Shown piece after piece: positions 18,368-28,096 of a stretch of 64,000 nucleotides of DNA (position 1 is its first letter; each line of letters starts with the position of its first letter). Source of the DNA: Acidovorax sp. sic0104 (GTDB lineage: Bacteria > Pseudomonadota > Gammaproteobacteria > Burkholderiales > Burkholderiaceae_C); assembly GCF_019219095.1 (NCBI RefSeq), contig NZ_JAHUWH010000005.1, positions 248,001 through 312,000 of the forward strand, in the 5' to 3' direction. The position numbers and the translations under genes are program-made. The notes beneath the pieces are model-generated. The model was given only the letters and a program-made list of their open reading frames with translations. It had not been told where the DNA came from and made no database searches.

Positions 18368-19891
18368 TCAGAAGAAGCCGAGCTTGTTTTCGCTGTAGCT
18401 CACCAGCAAGTTTTTGGTCTGCTGATAGTGGTCCAGCATCATCTTGTGCGTCTCGCGCCCGATGCCCGACTCCTTGTAGCCGCCGAACGCCGCGTGCGCT
18501 GGATACGCGTGGTAGCAGTTGGTCCACACACGCCCGGCCTTGATCGCGCGACCCATGCGGTAGGCGACGTTGCCGTTGCGGCTCCACACGCCCGCGCCCA
18601 GGCCGTAGAGCGTGTCGTTGGCGATGGCCATGGCCTCGGCCTCGTCCTTGAAGGTGGTCACGGCCAGCACGGGGCCGAAGATTTCCTCCTGGAAGATGCG
18701 CATCTTGTTGTGGCCCTTGAACAGCGTGGGCTGCACGTAGTAGCCGCCTTCCAGGTCGCCGCCCAGGTGGGCCTGGCCGCCACCGGCCAGCACTTCGGCG
18801 CCTTCCTGCTTGCCCAGGTCCAGGTAGCTCAGAATCTTGGTGAGCTGCTCCTTGCTGGCCTGCGCGCCCATCATGCTGTCGGTGTCCAGCGGGTTCTGGT
18901 GCTTGATGGCGGCCACACGCTTCAAAACGCGTTCCATGAACTTGTCGTAGATCGATTCCTGAATGAGTGCGCGCGAAGGGCAGGTGCAGACCTCGCCCTG
19001 GTTGAATGCAAACAGCACCAGGCCTTCGATGGCCTTGTCGAGGAAGGCATCGTCCTTGTCCATCACGTCGGCAAAGAAGATGTTGGGGCTCTTGCCGCCC
19101 AGCTCCAGCGTGGCGGGGATCAGGTTGTTGGCAGCGGCCTGCGCGATCACGCGGCCCGTGCTGGTGGAGCCGGTGAACGCGATCTTGGCGATACGCTTGC
19201 TCTGCGCCAGCGGCATGCCCGCTTCCCGGCCAAAACCGTTGACGATGTTGAGCACGCCGGGCGGCAGCAGGTCGGCGATCAGCTCGACCAGGATGAGGAT
19301 GGAGATGGGGGTGGACTCTGCAGGCTTGAGCACCACGCAGTTGCCCGCACCCAGCGCCGGGGCCAGCTTCCACGCGGCCATCAGGATGGGGAAGTTCCAC
19401 GGAATGATCTGGCCCACCACGCCCAGCGGTTCCTGGATGTGGTACGCCACCGTGTTCTCGTCGATGTTGCTCAATGCGCCTTCTTGCGCGCGCACACAGC
19501 CCGCGAAGTAGCGGAAGTGGTCCACGGTGAGCGGGATGTCGGCGTTCAGCGTCTCGCGGATGGCCTTGCCGTTGTCCACGGTTTCGGCATACGCCAGGCG
19601 CTCCAGGTTTTCCTCGATGCGATTGGCGATCTTGAGCAGCAGGTTGGCACGCGTGGCCGCGTCCGTCTTGCCCCAGGCGTCGGCGGCGGCGTGGGCGGCG
19701 TCCAGTGCCAGTTCGATGTCTTCGGCCGTGGAGCGCGCGGCCTGGGTGTAGACCTTGCCGCTCACGGGCGTGATGACATCAAAGTACTGGCCCTTGACGG
19801 GCGGCACGAATTTGCCGCCGATGAAGTTGTCGTACCGGGGCTTGTAGGTGATCTTGGCGCCTGGGGCGCCGGGGGCTGCGTACACGGTCAT
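18368..19891 (-). CDS. NAD-dependent aldehyde dehydrogenase (AldB/ExaC type)
   Basis: Oxidises aldehydes, probably acetaldehyde or similar short ones, to acids. The 507-residue protein has the catalytic set Asn166 (PWNFP), Glu263 (LELGGKSPN) and Cys302 in [11 protein letters not shown], the pattern of the AldB/AcoD/ExaC group that works in ethanol and acetoin breakdown. The C-terminus NKLGFF is typical of that group. The ATG at 19891 has GGAGACAA upstream. It is divergent from a sigma-54 activator of the AcoR type with a 311-bp control region between them, so induction by an aldehyde- or alcohol-responsive activator is likely. A DUF779 gene follows on the same strand. Confidence 0.95.
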   Translation of the reverse strand: MTVYAAPGAPGAKITYKPRYDNFIGGKFVPPVKGQYFDVITPVSGKVYTQAARSTAEDIELALDAAHAAADAWGKTDAATRANLLLKIANRIEENLERLAYAETVDNGKAIRETLNADIPLTVDHFRYFAGCVRAQEGALSNIDENTVAYHIQEPLGVVGQIIPWNFPILMAAWKLAPALGAGNCVVLKPAESTPISILILVELIADLLPPGVLNIVNGFGREAGMPLAQSKRIAKIAFTGSTSTGRVIAQAAANNLIPATLELGGKSPNIFFADVMDKDDAFLDKAIEGLVLFAFNQGEVCTCPSRALIQESIYDKFMERVLKRVAAIKHQNPLDTDSMMGAQASKEQLTKILSYLDLGKQEGAEVLAGGGQAHLGGDLEGGYYVQPTLFKGHNKMRIFQEEIFGPVLAVTTFKDEAEAMAIANDTLYGLGAGVWSRNGNVAYRMGRAIKAGRVWTNCYHAYPAHAAFGGYKESGIGRETHKMMLDHYQQTKNLLVSYSENKLGFF

Positions 19892-19961
19892 GAGCGTTGT
19901 CTCCTGCGGTTGTTGTGGACATCGGCCGGGCCCATGGGCCCTTCCGATGCCACAGCCCTAC

Positions 19962-19976
19962 TCAAAACACATGCCA
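19962..19976 (-). promoter_or_regulatory. Weak sigma-54-like promoter candidate for aldehyde dehydrogenase
   Basis: On the minus strand, TGGCAT-N5-TTGA lies about 70 bp before the aldehyde dehydrogenase ATG. The -24 part is good, but the -12 part has GA instead of the near-invariant GC, so this is only a candidate. Confidence 0.3.
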
Positions 19977-20035
19977 GCCTGCGCCCAGGCGTGGGCCCTT
20001 GATTTCATTGACTTTTTGGAAGCACTCACCGCGCC

Positions 20036-20086
20036 CACCTGTCGCAGCGGACAACCCCCGCCGTGCCGGGGCGCGACACCTGTCAC
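20036..20086. promoter_or_regulatory. Candidate activator-binding sites in the acoR-like/aldH control region
   Basis: CACCTGTCGC (20036-20045) recurs as CACCTGTCAC (20077-20086), 41 bp apart. The second lies in a near-palindrome, GCGACA-CC-TGTCAC (20073-20086), and TGTCGC/GCGACA also form an inverted pair. Such TGTC-GACA sites between a sigma-54 activator and its target are plausible upstream activating sequences. Confidence 0.45.
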
Positions 20087-20099
20087 GAAATGGAACAGT

Positions 20100-20114
20100 T
20101 GGCACCGCGCTTGC
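20100..20114 (+). promoter_or_regulatory. Sigma-54 promoter-like -24/-12 element
   Basis: TGGCAC-CGCGC-TTGC matches the sigma-54 consensus (TGGCAC-N5-TTGC) at every fixed position. It points toward the activator gene, 88 bp before its GTG start, which would mean sigma-54-dependent self-activation. Confidence 0.6.
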
Positions 20115-20202
20115 GCCCACACCCTTGCCCCGCGCCGCAGCGCCCGCCATACTGGCCTATACACCACAAGCGGGCCGCCCTGAGCCCGCACGGAGACAAA
20201 GC

Positions 20203-22155
20203 GTGCGCCCCACCAACACCTCCCCCGTCGCCCTGCGACAGGCCCGCCAGCATCTGCTGGACTCTGGCCAGTGCCCCAGCGGCCTGGTGGACGATCGCGT
20301 GGCCCGCTCCTGGTCGCGCAGCCTGGCCGCGGGCCTGGTACCCACCGGGCGGCCCCAGGGCATCGACCACCCCAGCAGCGGCACGCTGCGCCAGGTGCTG
20401 GCCAGCAACCCAGAGCTGCTGGCGCACTCCAGACCGGTGATGGAATACCTGTTCGAGCAAGTGCGCCACAGCCAGAGCGTGGTGGTGCTGGCCGACCGGC
20501 GCGGCATGCTCATGCACACGCTGGGCGACCCGGCTTTTGTGGGCAAGGCCGAGCGCGTGGCGCTGACCAGCGGAGCCTCGTGGCACGAGGCGCACCGGGG
20601 TACCAACGCCATCGGCACGGCCCTGGCCGAGGGCTGCGCGGTGCAGGTGCATGGCGGCGAGCACTACCTGGAACGCAACGGCTTTCTCACCTGCGCGGCC
20701 TCGCCCATCCTCTCGGCCACGGGCGAGCTGCTGGGCATCCTCGACATCTCGGGCGACTACCGCAACGGCCACGCGCACGCATTGGGCCTGGTGAGCACCG
20801 CCGCCCGCATGATCGAAAACCGCCTGCTGGCCGCCACCTGCAAACGCAACATCCGCCTGCACCTGCACCGCGATCCGGAGGGCATCGGCAGCGTGGCCGA
20901 AGGCATCGTGGCCGTGTCGGCCGACGGCTGGATCGTGGGTGCCAACCGCGTGGCGCTGGCCCAGCTGGGCCTGCACGCGGGCGACCTGGGCGCCACCTTG
21001 CTGGAGCGGGTGCTGGATGTGCGGCTGGACAACCTGCTCTCGCACCACAGGCGCCGCCCGCAGCAGCCCCAGGCCGTGCGCACGCCCGAAGGCGGCCTGC
21101 TGTTTGCGCAGGTGCAGATGGACGCCGCCGCGTGGGTCACCCCATCGCCCTGCACCCCAGTTGCCCGCACTGCAGCCGCCCAAGACGCGCTGGCCCAGCT
21201 GGACACCGGCGACGCCCGCTGGCGCAGCGCCGCCGACAAGGCGCGCCGCGTGCTGGGCAAGCCGATCGCGGTGCTGGTGCTGGGCGAGTCGGGCGTGGGC
21301 AAGGAGGTGTTCGCGCGCGCCCTGCACGCCAGCGGCCCGCGCCGGGACGCACCCTTCGTGCCCATCAACTGCGCGGCCATCCCCGAGCACCTGATCGAGT
21401 CGGAGCTATTCGGCCACGTGGCCGGCGCCTTCACCGGCGCGCGCAAGGACGGCAGCCTGGGCCGCCTGCGCGAGGCCCACGGCGGCACGCTGTTCCTGGA
21501 CGAGATCGGCGACATGCCCCTGGCGCTGCAGACCCGCCTGCTGCGCGTGCTGCAGGAGCGCAGCGTGACACCGGTGGGCGCGGGCAAGCCGGTGCCGGTG
21601 GACTTCGCGCTCATCTGCGCCACACACAGCCAGCTGCAGCAGGCGGCCGAGCAGGGGCGCTTTCGGCAGGACCTGTACTACCGCATCAACGGCCTCACGG
21701 TGCAGCTGCCCGCGCTGCGCGAGCGCAGCGACTTCGTCGCCCTCACGCGGCGCCTGCTGGTTGACCTGGCCGCCGAGCAGGGCCTGGGCTTGGCGGTGCA
21801 AGTGGACCCTGACGTGCTCGCCCGCCTTGCGGCCCATGCGTGGCCCGGCAACCTGCGCCAGCTGGCCAACGGTCTGCGCACGGCATGCGCCATGCTGGAA
21901 GAGGGTGAGGACACGCTGGGCTGGAGTCACCTGCCCGACGACCTGGCACAAGCGCTGGTCGCGGCCCCGGACTACGCCGCTGCACAGTGCGAGGCCGCGG
22001 CGGCCCCGCCACCGCTGAACCTGCAGCAGCTGTCCCATGCCGCCATCGACCAGGCGCTGCAGGCCGCGCGCGGCAACATGTCGCAGGCGGCCCGGGAACT
22101 GGGCATCAGCCGGCAGACGCTGTACCGCAAGCTGGGCCATCGCACGGCGCGATAG
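20203..22155 (+). CDS. Sigma-54-dependent activator, AcoR-like
   Basis: A 650-residue enhancer-binding protein. N-terminal half: a GAF-like sensory domain (SWHEAHRGTNAIGTALAEG, then CAASPILSATGELLGILDISGDY), as in AcoR-type regulators of acetoin/aldehyde metabolism. Then a PAS-like stretch, the AAA+ domain with Walker A GESGVGKE (~361-368), the sigma-54 contact loop GAFTGA (~408-413) and Walker B GGTLFLDEIGDM, and a C-terminal Fis-type helix-turn-helix (MSQAARELGISRQTLYRKL). I chose the GTG at 20203 with GGAGA upstream; the frame is open farther but the extra residues look non-coding. Its TAG stop lies in a dispersed repeat. It likely drives the divergent aldehyde dehydrogenase gene. Confidence 0.93.
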   Translation: MRPTNTSPVALRQARQHLLDSGQCPSGLVDDRVARSWSRSLAAGLVPTGRPQGIDHPSSGTLRQVLASNPELLAHSRPVMEYLFEQVRHSQSVVVLADRRGMLMHTLGDPAFVGKAERVALTSGASWHEAHRGTNAIGTALAEGCAVQVHGGEHYLERNGFLTCAASPILSATGELLGILDISGDYRNGHAHALGLVSTAARMIENRLLAATCKRNIRLHLHRDPEGIGSVAEGIVAVSADGWIVGANRVALAQLGLHAGDLGATLLERVLDVRLDNLLSHHRRRPQQPQAVRTPEGGLLFAQVQMDAAAWVTPSPCTPVARTAAAQDALAQLDTGDARWRSAADKARRVLGKPIAVLVLGESGVGKEVFARALHASGPRRDAPFVPINCAAIPEHLIESELFGHVAGAFTGARKDGSLGRLREAHGGTLFLDEIGDMPLALQTRLLRVLQERSVTPVGAGKPVPVDFALICATHSQLQQAAEQGRFRQDLYYRINGLTVQLPALRERSDFVALTRRLLVDLAAEQGLGLAVQVDPDVLARLAAHAWPGNLRQLANGLRTACAMLEEGEDTLGWSHLPDDLAQALVAAPDYAAAQCEAAAAPPPLNLQQLSHAAIDQALQAARGNMSQAARELGISRQTLYRKLGHRTAR

Positions 22156-22209
22156 CTATATTTTTGATAGCTATCGACGCTTTGCTGTTAAGCGCCAAGG
22201 TCGGTTTTT
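22151..22209 (+). repeat. Dispersed gene-end repeat, copy B
   Basis: Contains TAGCTATATTTTTGATAGCTA and then GACGCTTTGCTGTTAAGCGCC-like hairpin arms, ending GGTTTTTA. It fills the gap between two convergent genes and supplies both stop codons: TAG of the activator (22153-22155) and TAA of the histidine kinase (22188-22190, minus strand). Likely a two-way terminator. Confidence 0.75.
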
Positions 22210-23564
22210 ACCTCAAACGGCAGCACCAGCCGGGCCCGCAGCCCCTGGCCCGGCGTGCCGCTGTGCAGTTCCAGCCGGCCGCCATGGCTGCGCGCCACGC
22301 GCTCGACGATGGCCAGGCCCAGCCCCGCGCCGGGCGCGCCGCTGCGGGCTGCACCGCCACCGCGTGAAAAAGGCTGGCGCACGCGGTCCATCACCTCGGG
22401 CTCGATGCCCGGGCCGGCATCCGCCACCTCGATCCAGACTGTCGCACCACCGGGGGTGTCGCCGCCATCCTCTGCGCCGGTGCGCAGCACCACGGGCGGC
22501 GAGCCATGGCGCCAAGCGTTCTCCACCAGGTTGTCCACCGCCCGGCGCAGGGCCTGCGGGTGTACCCGCACGTCGGGCAAGGCCGCCAGCTCCAGTCGCA
22601 GCGCGCGGCCATGGTCCGCCTGGGCCTCGGCCACGGCCCGGGCCAGCTCGTTCAACGAAGCGGCCACGGCCTCCTCGGCTTCACCCGCACGCGCAAAGTC
22701 CAGGAACTGGCCCACGATGCCGTCCATGGCTTCGATGCTGCGCGCCATGCTCGCGGCCAGCGGCGCGTCCAGGTGGGGGCCTGCGATCTCCACCCCCAGC
22801 CGCAGCTTGGTCAGCGGCGTGCGCAGGTCGTGCGACACGCCCGCCAGCATCAGCGCGCGTTCGCGGTCGGCCGCGGCCAGGCTCTGCGCCATCTGGTTGA
22901 AGCTGCGCGCCACGGTGGCAATCTCGTCGGGCCCGTCCTCGGGCAGGGCGGCGGGGGCCTGGCCCTGCGCGAGCTGCTGCGCCGCCGCCACCACCTGCCC
23001 CAGCGGCCGGTTGATGTGCCGCTGCAGCCACCAGGCCCCCCACAACGCCAGCAGCATGCTGATCAGCGTGGCCAGCAGCCAGGCGCCCGTGAACTCGCGC
23101 GTGGGGAACACGCTGGGCAGGTGCAGCCAGTAGGCTGTGCCGTCGTGCACCACCCGCAGCGCCAGCACGCCCGTGCTGTCGCGCCGCCACACGGCCTCGC
23201 CGCCCGGCGCGGTGCCCCCACCCTGCAGCCGCCGCGCCACGGCCTGCACGAACTGCCGCTCCAGCGGCGACAACAAGGCGCGCCGGGACTGAGACGTGGG
23301 CGCCACCTGCGCGGCATTGAGGTTGAAGGCTTCGACAAACGCGGCGCGCTGGCCTGCGGGCAGCGCCTGCAGCCCTGCGCTCAGCGCCGCCACATTGCGC
23401 GCCACGCCATCGGCCACCTGCGCCACGCGGGGCTGCAGGATCATCTGCCGCACCAGCACCACGGCCACCAGCTGGCCCAATACCACCAGTGCCGCGATCA
23501 AGAGCAGGTTGCGGCCCAGCAGGCTGCGCGGCCACAGGCCGCGCGGACGGACGGATGCCGTCAC
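22188..23564 (-). CDS. Sensor histidine kinase, EnvZ-like
   Basis: Membrane sensor of a two-component pair. TM1 near residues 10-35 (LLGRNLLLIAALVVLGQLV), a ~110-residue periplasmic part, TM2 (GAWLLATLISMLLALWG), a HAMP region, the dimerisation/phospho-acceptor box AGVSHDLRTPLTKLRL (His is the phosphorylation site), and an ATP-binding domain with N box DNLVENAWRHG, G1 box DAGPGIEPE and G2 box GAGLGLAIVERVA. The best start is the GTG at 23564 (458 aa), which overlaps the stop of the regulator gene (GTGA). Its last codons lie in the dispersed repeat. The signal sensed is unknown. Confidence 0.94.
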   Translation of the reverse strand: MTASVRPRGLWPRSLLGRNLLLIAALVVLGQLVAVVLVRQMILQPRVAQVADGVARNVAALSAGLQALPAGQRAAFVEAFNLNAAQVAPTSQSRRALLSPLERQFVQAVARRLQGGGTAPGGEAVWRRDSTGVLALRVVHDGTAYWLHLPSVFPTREFTGAWLLATLISMLLALWGAWWLQRHINRPLGQVVAAAQQLAQGQAPAALPEDGPDEIATVARSFNQMAQSLAAADRERALMLAGVSHDLRTPLTKLRLGVEIAGPHLDAPLAASMARSIEAMDGIVGQFLDFARAGEAEEAVAASLNELARAVAEAQADHGRALRLELAALPDVRVHPQALRRAVDNLVENAWRHGSPPVVLRTGAEDGGDTPGGATVWIEVADAGPGIEPEVMDRVRQPFSRGGGAARSGAPGAGLGLAIVERVARSHGGRLELHSGTPGQGLRARLVLPFEVKTDLGA

Positions 23565-24286
23565 GGCGCGGGCCCCTCGGGCACAAACATGTAGCCCACG
23601 CCCCACACGGTGCGGATGTGGCGCGGCTGCGCGGGGTCGGCCTCGATGAGCTTGCGCAGGCGCATCACCTGCACATCGATGCTGCGATCAGTGGCCTCGT
23701 GGTCCTGGCCGTAGGCCAGCGCGATGAGCCGGTCGCGTCCCAGCGGGCGGTGCGGCTGCTGCGCCAGGGCCTGCAGCAGCGCGAACTCGGCGGTGGACAG
23801 GGGCACGTCCGCACCCTTGCGCACGAGCCGCCGCTCGTCGAGCCACAGCGTGAACGCGCCGAACGCGATCTGCCCGCCCGCCTGGCGCGGTCCGATGTGC
23901 GCCCCCAGCAAGCGCTGCCGCCGCACCAGGGCCTGGATGCGCGCCAGCAGCTCGCGCGGGTTGAAGGGCTTGGGCAGGTAGTCGTCAGCGCCCATCTCCA
24001 GCCCGACGATGCGGTCCACCGGGTCGCCCCGCGCGGTGAGCATCAGGATGGGAATCGTCTCGCCCTGGGCGCGCAGGCGCCGGCAGACCGACAGGCCGTC
24101 CTCGCCCGGCATCATCACGTCGAGCACCAGCACGTCGAAGCGCTCGCGCGCGAGCAGCACGGTGAGCGCTGCGGCACCCTCCACCGTGCGCACCGTGTAG
24201 CCCTGGTCGCCCAGGTAGCGCTGCAGCAGCGCCCGCAGGTCGGGCTCGTCGTCGGCCACGAGGATCTTGGCGCGTGCATCGTTCAT
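23561..24286 (-). CDS. Response regulator, OmpR family
   Basis: A 241-residue regulator. Receiver domain: acidic pair ADDE (11-14), phospho-acceptor Asp56 in LVLDVMMPGEDG, and Lys106 in YLPKPFNP; DNA-binding winged helix with LSTAEFALLQALAQQPHRPL and RSIDVQVMRLRKLIE. It resembles OmpR closely. The ATG at 24286 gives MNDARAKILVADDEP. Its stop overlaps the kinase start. It diverges from a secreted hydrolase gene 136 bp away, a possible target. Confidence 0.95.
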   Translation of the reverse strand: MNDARAKILVADDEPDLRALLQRYLGDQGYTVRTVEGAAALTVLLARERFDVLVLDVMMPGEDGLSVCRRLRAQGETIPILMLTARGDPVDRIVGLEMGADDYLPKPFNPRELLARIQALVRRQRLLGAHIGPRQAGGQIAFGAFTLWLDERRLVRKGADVPLSTAEFALLQALAQQPHRPLGRDRLIALAYGQDHEATDRSIDVQVMRLRKLIEADPAQPRHIRTVWGVGYMFVPEGPAP

Positions 24287-24421
24287 GCGCCGATCATGAC
24301 AGGCGGTGACGGCCCACGGCAGCGCTGTCATACCTTGTCATCACTTCGCGCGCTGGCGCAACCCGCAGCCCGGCGTGGAGGCTGCACCATGCAGGCATAC
24401 CCACCTTCGGAGCTCTTCACC

Positions 24422-25405
24422 ATGCCTGCCGCCACCTTGTTCAGATCCTGTCCTGCCTTGTTGCTCTGCGCGCTGGCCTGCGCCGCCACCCTGGCCCAGG
24501 CTCCAGCCCATGCGCAGGCGTCCGGCGCACCCGCCACGGCCGGCGACCGCCTGCGCGCCCGGCTGCTGGAGCGTGCGCTGCAGAACCCGGCGCCGCTGCC
24601 GGCCGGTGTGCAGAAGCTGGCCGATGTGCCCTACGGCAGCGACGCGCGCCAGCGCATGGACGTCTACCTACCGCCCGCCGACGCACGCCCGGCGGCCCTG
24701 CGTGCGCCGGTGATCTTCATGGTGCACGGCGGTGCCTGGCGCACGGGCGACAAGGCCATGCCCAAGGTCGTGGAGAACAAGGTGGCGCGCTGGGTGGCGC
24801 GCGGCTTCGTGTTCGTCTCCATCAACTACCGCATGCTGCCCGACACTCCCGTGGCGCAGCAGGCCTACGACGTGGCCCAGGCGCTGGCCGCGGCCCAGCA
24901 GCGCGCGCCCGGGTGGGGTGCCGACCCGGGCCGCTTCATACTGATGGGCCACTCGGCCGGAGCGCACCTGGTGTCGCTGGTCAACGCGCAGCCCGCCTTT
25001 GCACAGCGCCAGGGTGCCTGGCCGTGGCTGGGCACGGTGTCGCTGGACAGCGCGGTGCTGAACGTGCCGCGCCTCATGGCCGCGCCGCATGCCCGCCTGT
25101 ACGACGAGGCCTTCGGCAGCAACCCCGCCGCCTGGACGCTGCTGTCGCCCTTCCACCAGCTCGTGGCCGGCGCGCCGCCCTACCAGCTGGTGTGCTCCAC
25201 CGAGCGCCCGGACCAGCCCTGCCTGCAGGCCGAGGGCATGGCCCGTCAGGCCGCCACCCTGGGCGTACGCGCCGAGGTCCTGCCCGAGCCGCTCGAACAC
25301 GGCGAGATCAATGGCGAGCTGGGCCTGGACAGCGGCTACACCCGTGCCGTGGAGGGCTTCATGGCCTCGCTGGACCCGGTGGTGGCGCGCCTTCTGGAGC
25401 GGTGA
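24422..25405 (+). CDS. Secreted alpha/beta hydrolase (esterase/lipase-like)
   Basis: A 327-residue hydrolase with a signal peptide (…LAQAPAHAQA), so it is exported to the periplasm or beyond. The oxyanion-hole motif HGGAW (102-106) and the nucleophile elbow GHSAG (Ser178) are those of the alpha/beta-hydrolase fold (BD-FAE/carboxylesterase type); a late His in EPLEHGEING is the probable third catalytic residue. The substrate is unknown. The ATG at 24422 follows GGAG; an ATG at 24389 would add 11 residues. It diverges from the OmpR-like gene. Confidence 0.9.
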   Translation: MPAATLFRSCPALLLCALACAATLAQAPAHAQASGAPATAGDRLRARLLERALQNPAPLPAGVQKLADVPYGSDARQRMDVYLPPADARPAALRAPVIFMVHGGAWRTGDKAMPKVVENKVARWVARGFVFVSINYRMLPDTPVAQQAYDVAQALAAAQQRAPGWGADPGRFILMGHSAGAHLVSLVNAQPAFAQRQGAWPWLGTVSLDSAVLNVPRLMAAPHARLYDEAFGSNPAAWTLLSPFHQLVAGAPPYQLVCSTERPDQPCLQAEGMARQAATLGVRAEVLPEPLEHGEINGELGLDSGYTRAVEGFMASLDPVVARLLER

Positions 25406-25426
25406 TGTGCAGCCAGGCGGCTCCGC

Positions 25427-27925
25427 TCAGAAGTGCACGGTGGCACTGAGGTTCAGCGAGCGTGCATCACCGGCCTTGATGTAGTTGCTGTACTGGTACA
25501 TCCAGTACTTCCTGTTGAACAGGTTGTGCACGCTGGCGCGCCACACCGTGTCACGCCCACCCACCCGGGTTTCGTAGGACGCCCCCAGGCTGGCCAGGGC
25601 GTAGCCGTCGACAGGGATGGAGTTGTCGGCCCGCAGTGGCGTCTTGCCGGTGTACTTGGCGCCGACCTGCACCTGCAGGCCCGGCACCTGCGGGACGCGG
25701 TAGGCCACCTGGGCCGTCGCCACCCATCGCGGCGCACCGGCCACGCGGCGGCCCACCATCGCCTCCTCGCCCGACGCATATTCGGAATCGAGCACCATCA
25801 GGTTGCCGCCCAGGCTCCAGCCCTTGTCCAGCCGGGCGGTGGCGCCCAGCTCCAGCCCCTGGAACACCGATGCGCCGTCCTGCACCTTGGTCAGGCAGTC
25901 CGTGCCGCAGCTGCGGTCGTATTCGGTGGTCTTGCGCACGCGAAACAGCGCCGCGGTGGCCGACCAGTCGGTGCCGTCGCGCTTGATGCCCAGCTCCCAC
26001 TGCCGGCTCATGAGCGGGTTGAGCATCTCGCCCGCATTGGTGTAGGTGGGAAGCTTGGAAACCGTGGCGCCTTGCTGCAGCGACTGCACGTAGCTCGCGT
26101 ACGCCATGGTGTCCCCCGAAAGCTTGAACATCGCCGCCACGGTGGGCGTGACGATGCCGTTCTCGCGGTAGGCATCCGTGGCGGCGCCGCCCGCGTTCCA
26201 GTTGAGCTTTTCGTAGCGGATCCAGCGCAGGCCGCCCAGCACGGACCAGCGGTCGTCCAGCGTGATGCGGTCGCTGGCGAAGAGGGACTGCTGCGTGATC
26301 TCGGTCAGGCGGTACAGCCCCAGGCTGTCGAACCCGCCGATGCTGTCGTAGCGCACCGAGTTCTGCCGGGCCAGGTTGCCGGTGCCCACGTCGGGGATGT
26401 ACACCGCATTGCGCGAGTCGTCGTTGCGCTGCTTTTGCCAGGAGACGCCTGCCACGATATGGTGAGTCATGCCTGCGGCCTCCACGCGACCTTGCAGCAT
26501 GGCGTCCCAATAGCTGTACTGGTAGCGCTCGCCGTAGTCCGCACGGGCGTCGATGTAGTCGCCCGCCAGGTTCTGCAACCCCAGGATGGACTCGTTGCGG
26601 CGCGTCTTCGAATAGCTCTGGCTGAAGCTGGTCTGCGCCTTCCAGGTGTCGCTCAGGCGGTACTTGAAGCCCGTGGCGACAAAGCCGAACTGGTTGTCCA
26701 CGTAGTTGCCCGGGCCCACCAGCGTCCTGTCGTTGCGGATCGGTGCGGGCAGCCGGGTGGCGAGCGCGCGTGTCTGGATGCCGGGCTCGGTGTCCTCGGT
26801 CAGGCGGTCCTGGAAGATGGTCTGCAGGTCCCAGCTCAGGCGGTCGGTCAGCTTCGCATCCAGCGCCAGCAGCAGCGACGTGCGTTCCAGCGAGCCGTCG
26901 TTGGCGGTGCGGCCGGCCTCGCGCGTGACGTCCAGGCGGTAGCCGAGCCCGCCGTCCGCGCCCAGGCGGCCGCCCAGATCGGCGTTGGCGCGCACGATGC
27001 TGCCGCCGGCGTAGCCCAGGCTGGCGCTGCGCGTGGGCGCATCGCCCGGCTTCTTGGTCACGTAGTTGAGCATGCCGCCCGGCGCGCCGAAGCCGTAGAG
27101 AAAACCGGTGGCGCCCTTGAGCAGCTCGACCTGCTCCATGTGGTCGTAGGGCAGCGTCACCGTGTAGCCCAGGAAGGGCTTGCCGTCGATGCGGTAGGAG
27201 TTCTGCCAATCCAGCTCCATGCCACGCACCGTGAGGTAGGTGCTCCAGGCCGTGTAGGCGCCGCTGTTGTCCGAGACCGAGGCGTCCTGCACGAACAGGT
27301 CGCCAAGCTTTTGCGGGGCCTGCTCCTGGATCTGCTGGCTGCTCACCACGGCGCTGGAGAACGGCGTGTCCTTTTGCGCGACATCGCCGAGTGCACCGGC
27401 GCGCACGGCCGTGCCCAGGTTGCGGGTGATGTCGGCTTCGAGCGCTGCCTTCACCGTGACCGATGACAGCGTGGCTTCGCCCGGCGCAGTTCCGGCGGGG
27501 CCCGAAGCTCCCCCGGGCACCGGCCGCAATGCATAGCTGCCATTGGCCTGGCGCAGCACCTGCAGTCCCTGACCCCGCACCAGCTCCAGAAAGCCCTGCT
27601 CGACCGTGAAGCTGCCCGACAGACCCGGGCTGCGCTTGCCCTGCGTGAGTTCCGCCGGGGCCGCCAGGAAGACACCTGCCTCCTCGGCAAAACGGTTCAG
27701 CACCGACGTGAGGTTGCCGGCGGCAATCTGGAAACGGCGCGCCGGCTCGGACGCCTGCGTCTGCGCATGGGCACCGGGTGTCCAGGCGCAGGCGGCGAGC
27801 ACCGCGCTGGCCGTGGCCAGGTGCATGGCCAGCACCACAGGGCGCAGGGTGGCGTGGGACAGGCCGTGGGCGGCGGGCTGGCGAGCACGCTGGGCATGCC
27901 GATGGAAACGGTGGCGGCGGGACAT
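25427..27925 (-). CDS. TonB-dependent siderophore receptor with N-terminal signalling domain
   Basis: An 832-residue outer membrane receptor for an iron-siderophore complex. After a signal peptide (~54 residues) comes an STN signalling domain (RRFQIAAGNLTSVLNRFAEE to about residue 125), then the plug (PQKLGDLFVQ, VELLKGATGFLYGFGAPGG) and the 22-strand barrel, which ends in SLNLSATVHF with the usual terminal Phe. The STN domain lets the receptor signal to FecR. The ATG at 27925 has GGAG upstream. It lies downstream of fecI- and fecR-like genes in the order of the Fec system. The siderophore cannot be told from sequence. Confidence 0.95.
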   Translation of the reverse strand: MSRRHRFHRHAQRARQPAAHGLSHATLRPVVLAMHLATASAVLAACAWTPGAHAQTQASEPARRFQIAAGNLTSVLNRFAEEAGVFLAAPAELTQGKRSPGLSGSFTVEQGFLELVRGQGLQVLRQANGSYALRPVPGGASGPAGTAPGEATLSSVTVKAALEADITRNLGTAVRAGALGDVAQKDTPFSSAVVSSQQIQEQAPQKLGDLFVQDASVSDNSGAYTAWSTYLTVRGMELDWQNSYRIDGKPFLGYTVTLPYDHMEQVELLKGATGFLYGFGAPGGMLNYVTKKPGDAPTRSASLGYAGGSIVRANADLGGRLGADGGLGYRLDVTREAGRTANDGSLERTSLLLALDAKLTDRLSWDLQTIFQDRLTEDTEPGIQTRALATRLPAPIRNDRTLVGPGNYVDNQFGFVATGFKYRLSDTWKAQTSFSQSYSKTRRNESILGLQNLAGDYIDARADYGERYQYSYWDAMLQGRVEAAGMTHHIVAGVSWQKQRNDDSRNAVYIPDVGTGNLARQNSVRYDSIGGFDSLGLYRLTEITQQSLFASDRITLDDRWSVLGGLRWIRYEKLNWNAGGAATDAYRENGIVTPTVAAMFKLSGDTMAYASYVQSLQQGATVSKLPTYTNAGEMLNPLMSRQWELGIKRDGTDWSATAALFRVRKTTEYDRSCGTDCLTKVQDGASVFQGLELGATARLDKGWSLGGNLMVLDSEYASGEEAMVGRRVAGAPRWVATAQVAYRVPQVPGLQVQVGAKYTGKTPLRADNSIPVDGYALASLGASYETRVGGRDTVWRASVHNLFNRKYWMYQYSNYIKAGDARSLNLSATVHF

Positions 27926-28034
27926 GGATGCTTCTCCTCGATAGGTTCTTCGAAAAATGCGGAGACGGCCCCGGAGCGCGCTGCACGGCATCCGAATGGC
28001 CATCTCTCATCCACTGAATCGAACGAGACGCAGA

Positions 28035-28062
28035 AAAGGGAACCTGGTTGGCAAAGTTTTCC
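28035..28062 (-). promoter_or_regulatory. FecI-type promoter candidate before the receptor gene
   Basis: On the minus strand, GGAAAA (28057-28062) and CCCTTT (28035-28040) are 16 bp apart. This resembles the fecA promoter (GGAAAT and TCCTTT elements) used by FecI sigma factors. It lies between fecR and the receptor, about 110 bp before the receptor ATG. Confidence 0.5.
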
Positions 28063-28096
28063 GTCCCGCGCGCAGGCCCCGGCCGCCGGGGGATGC

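Noticed and set aside
18209..20002. 597-codon open frame opposite the aldehyde dehydrogenase
   Set aside because: The dehydrogenase has intact catalytic residues on the minus strand; this frame starts inside the palindrome and has no motif.
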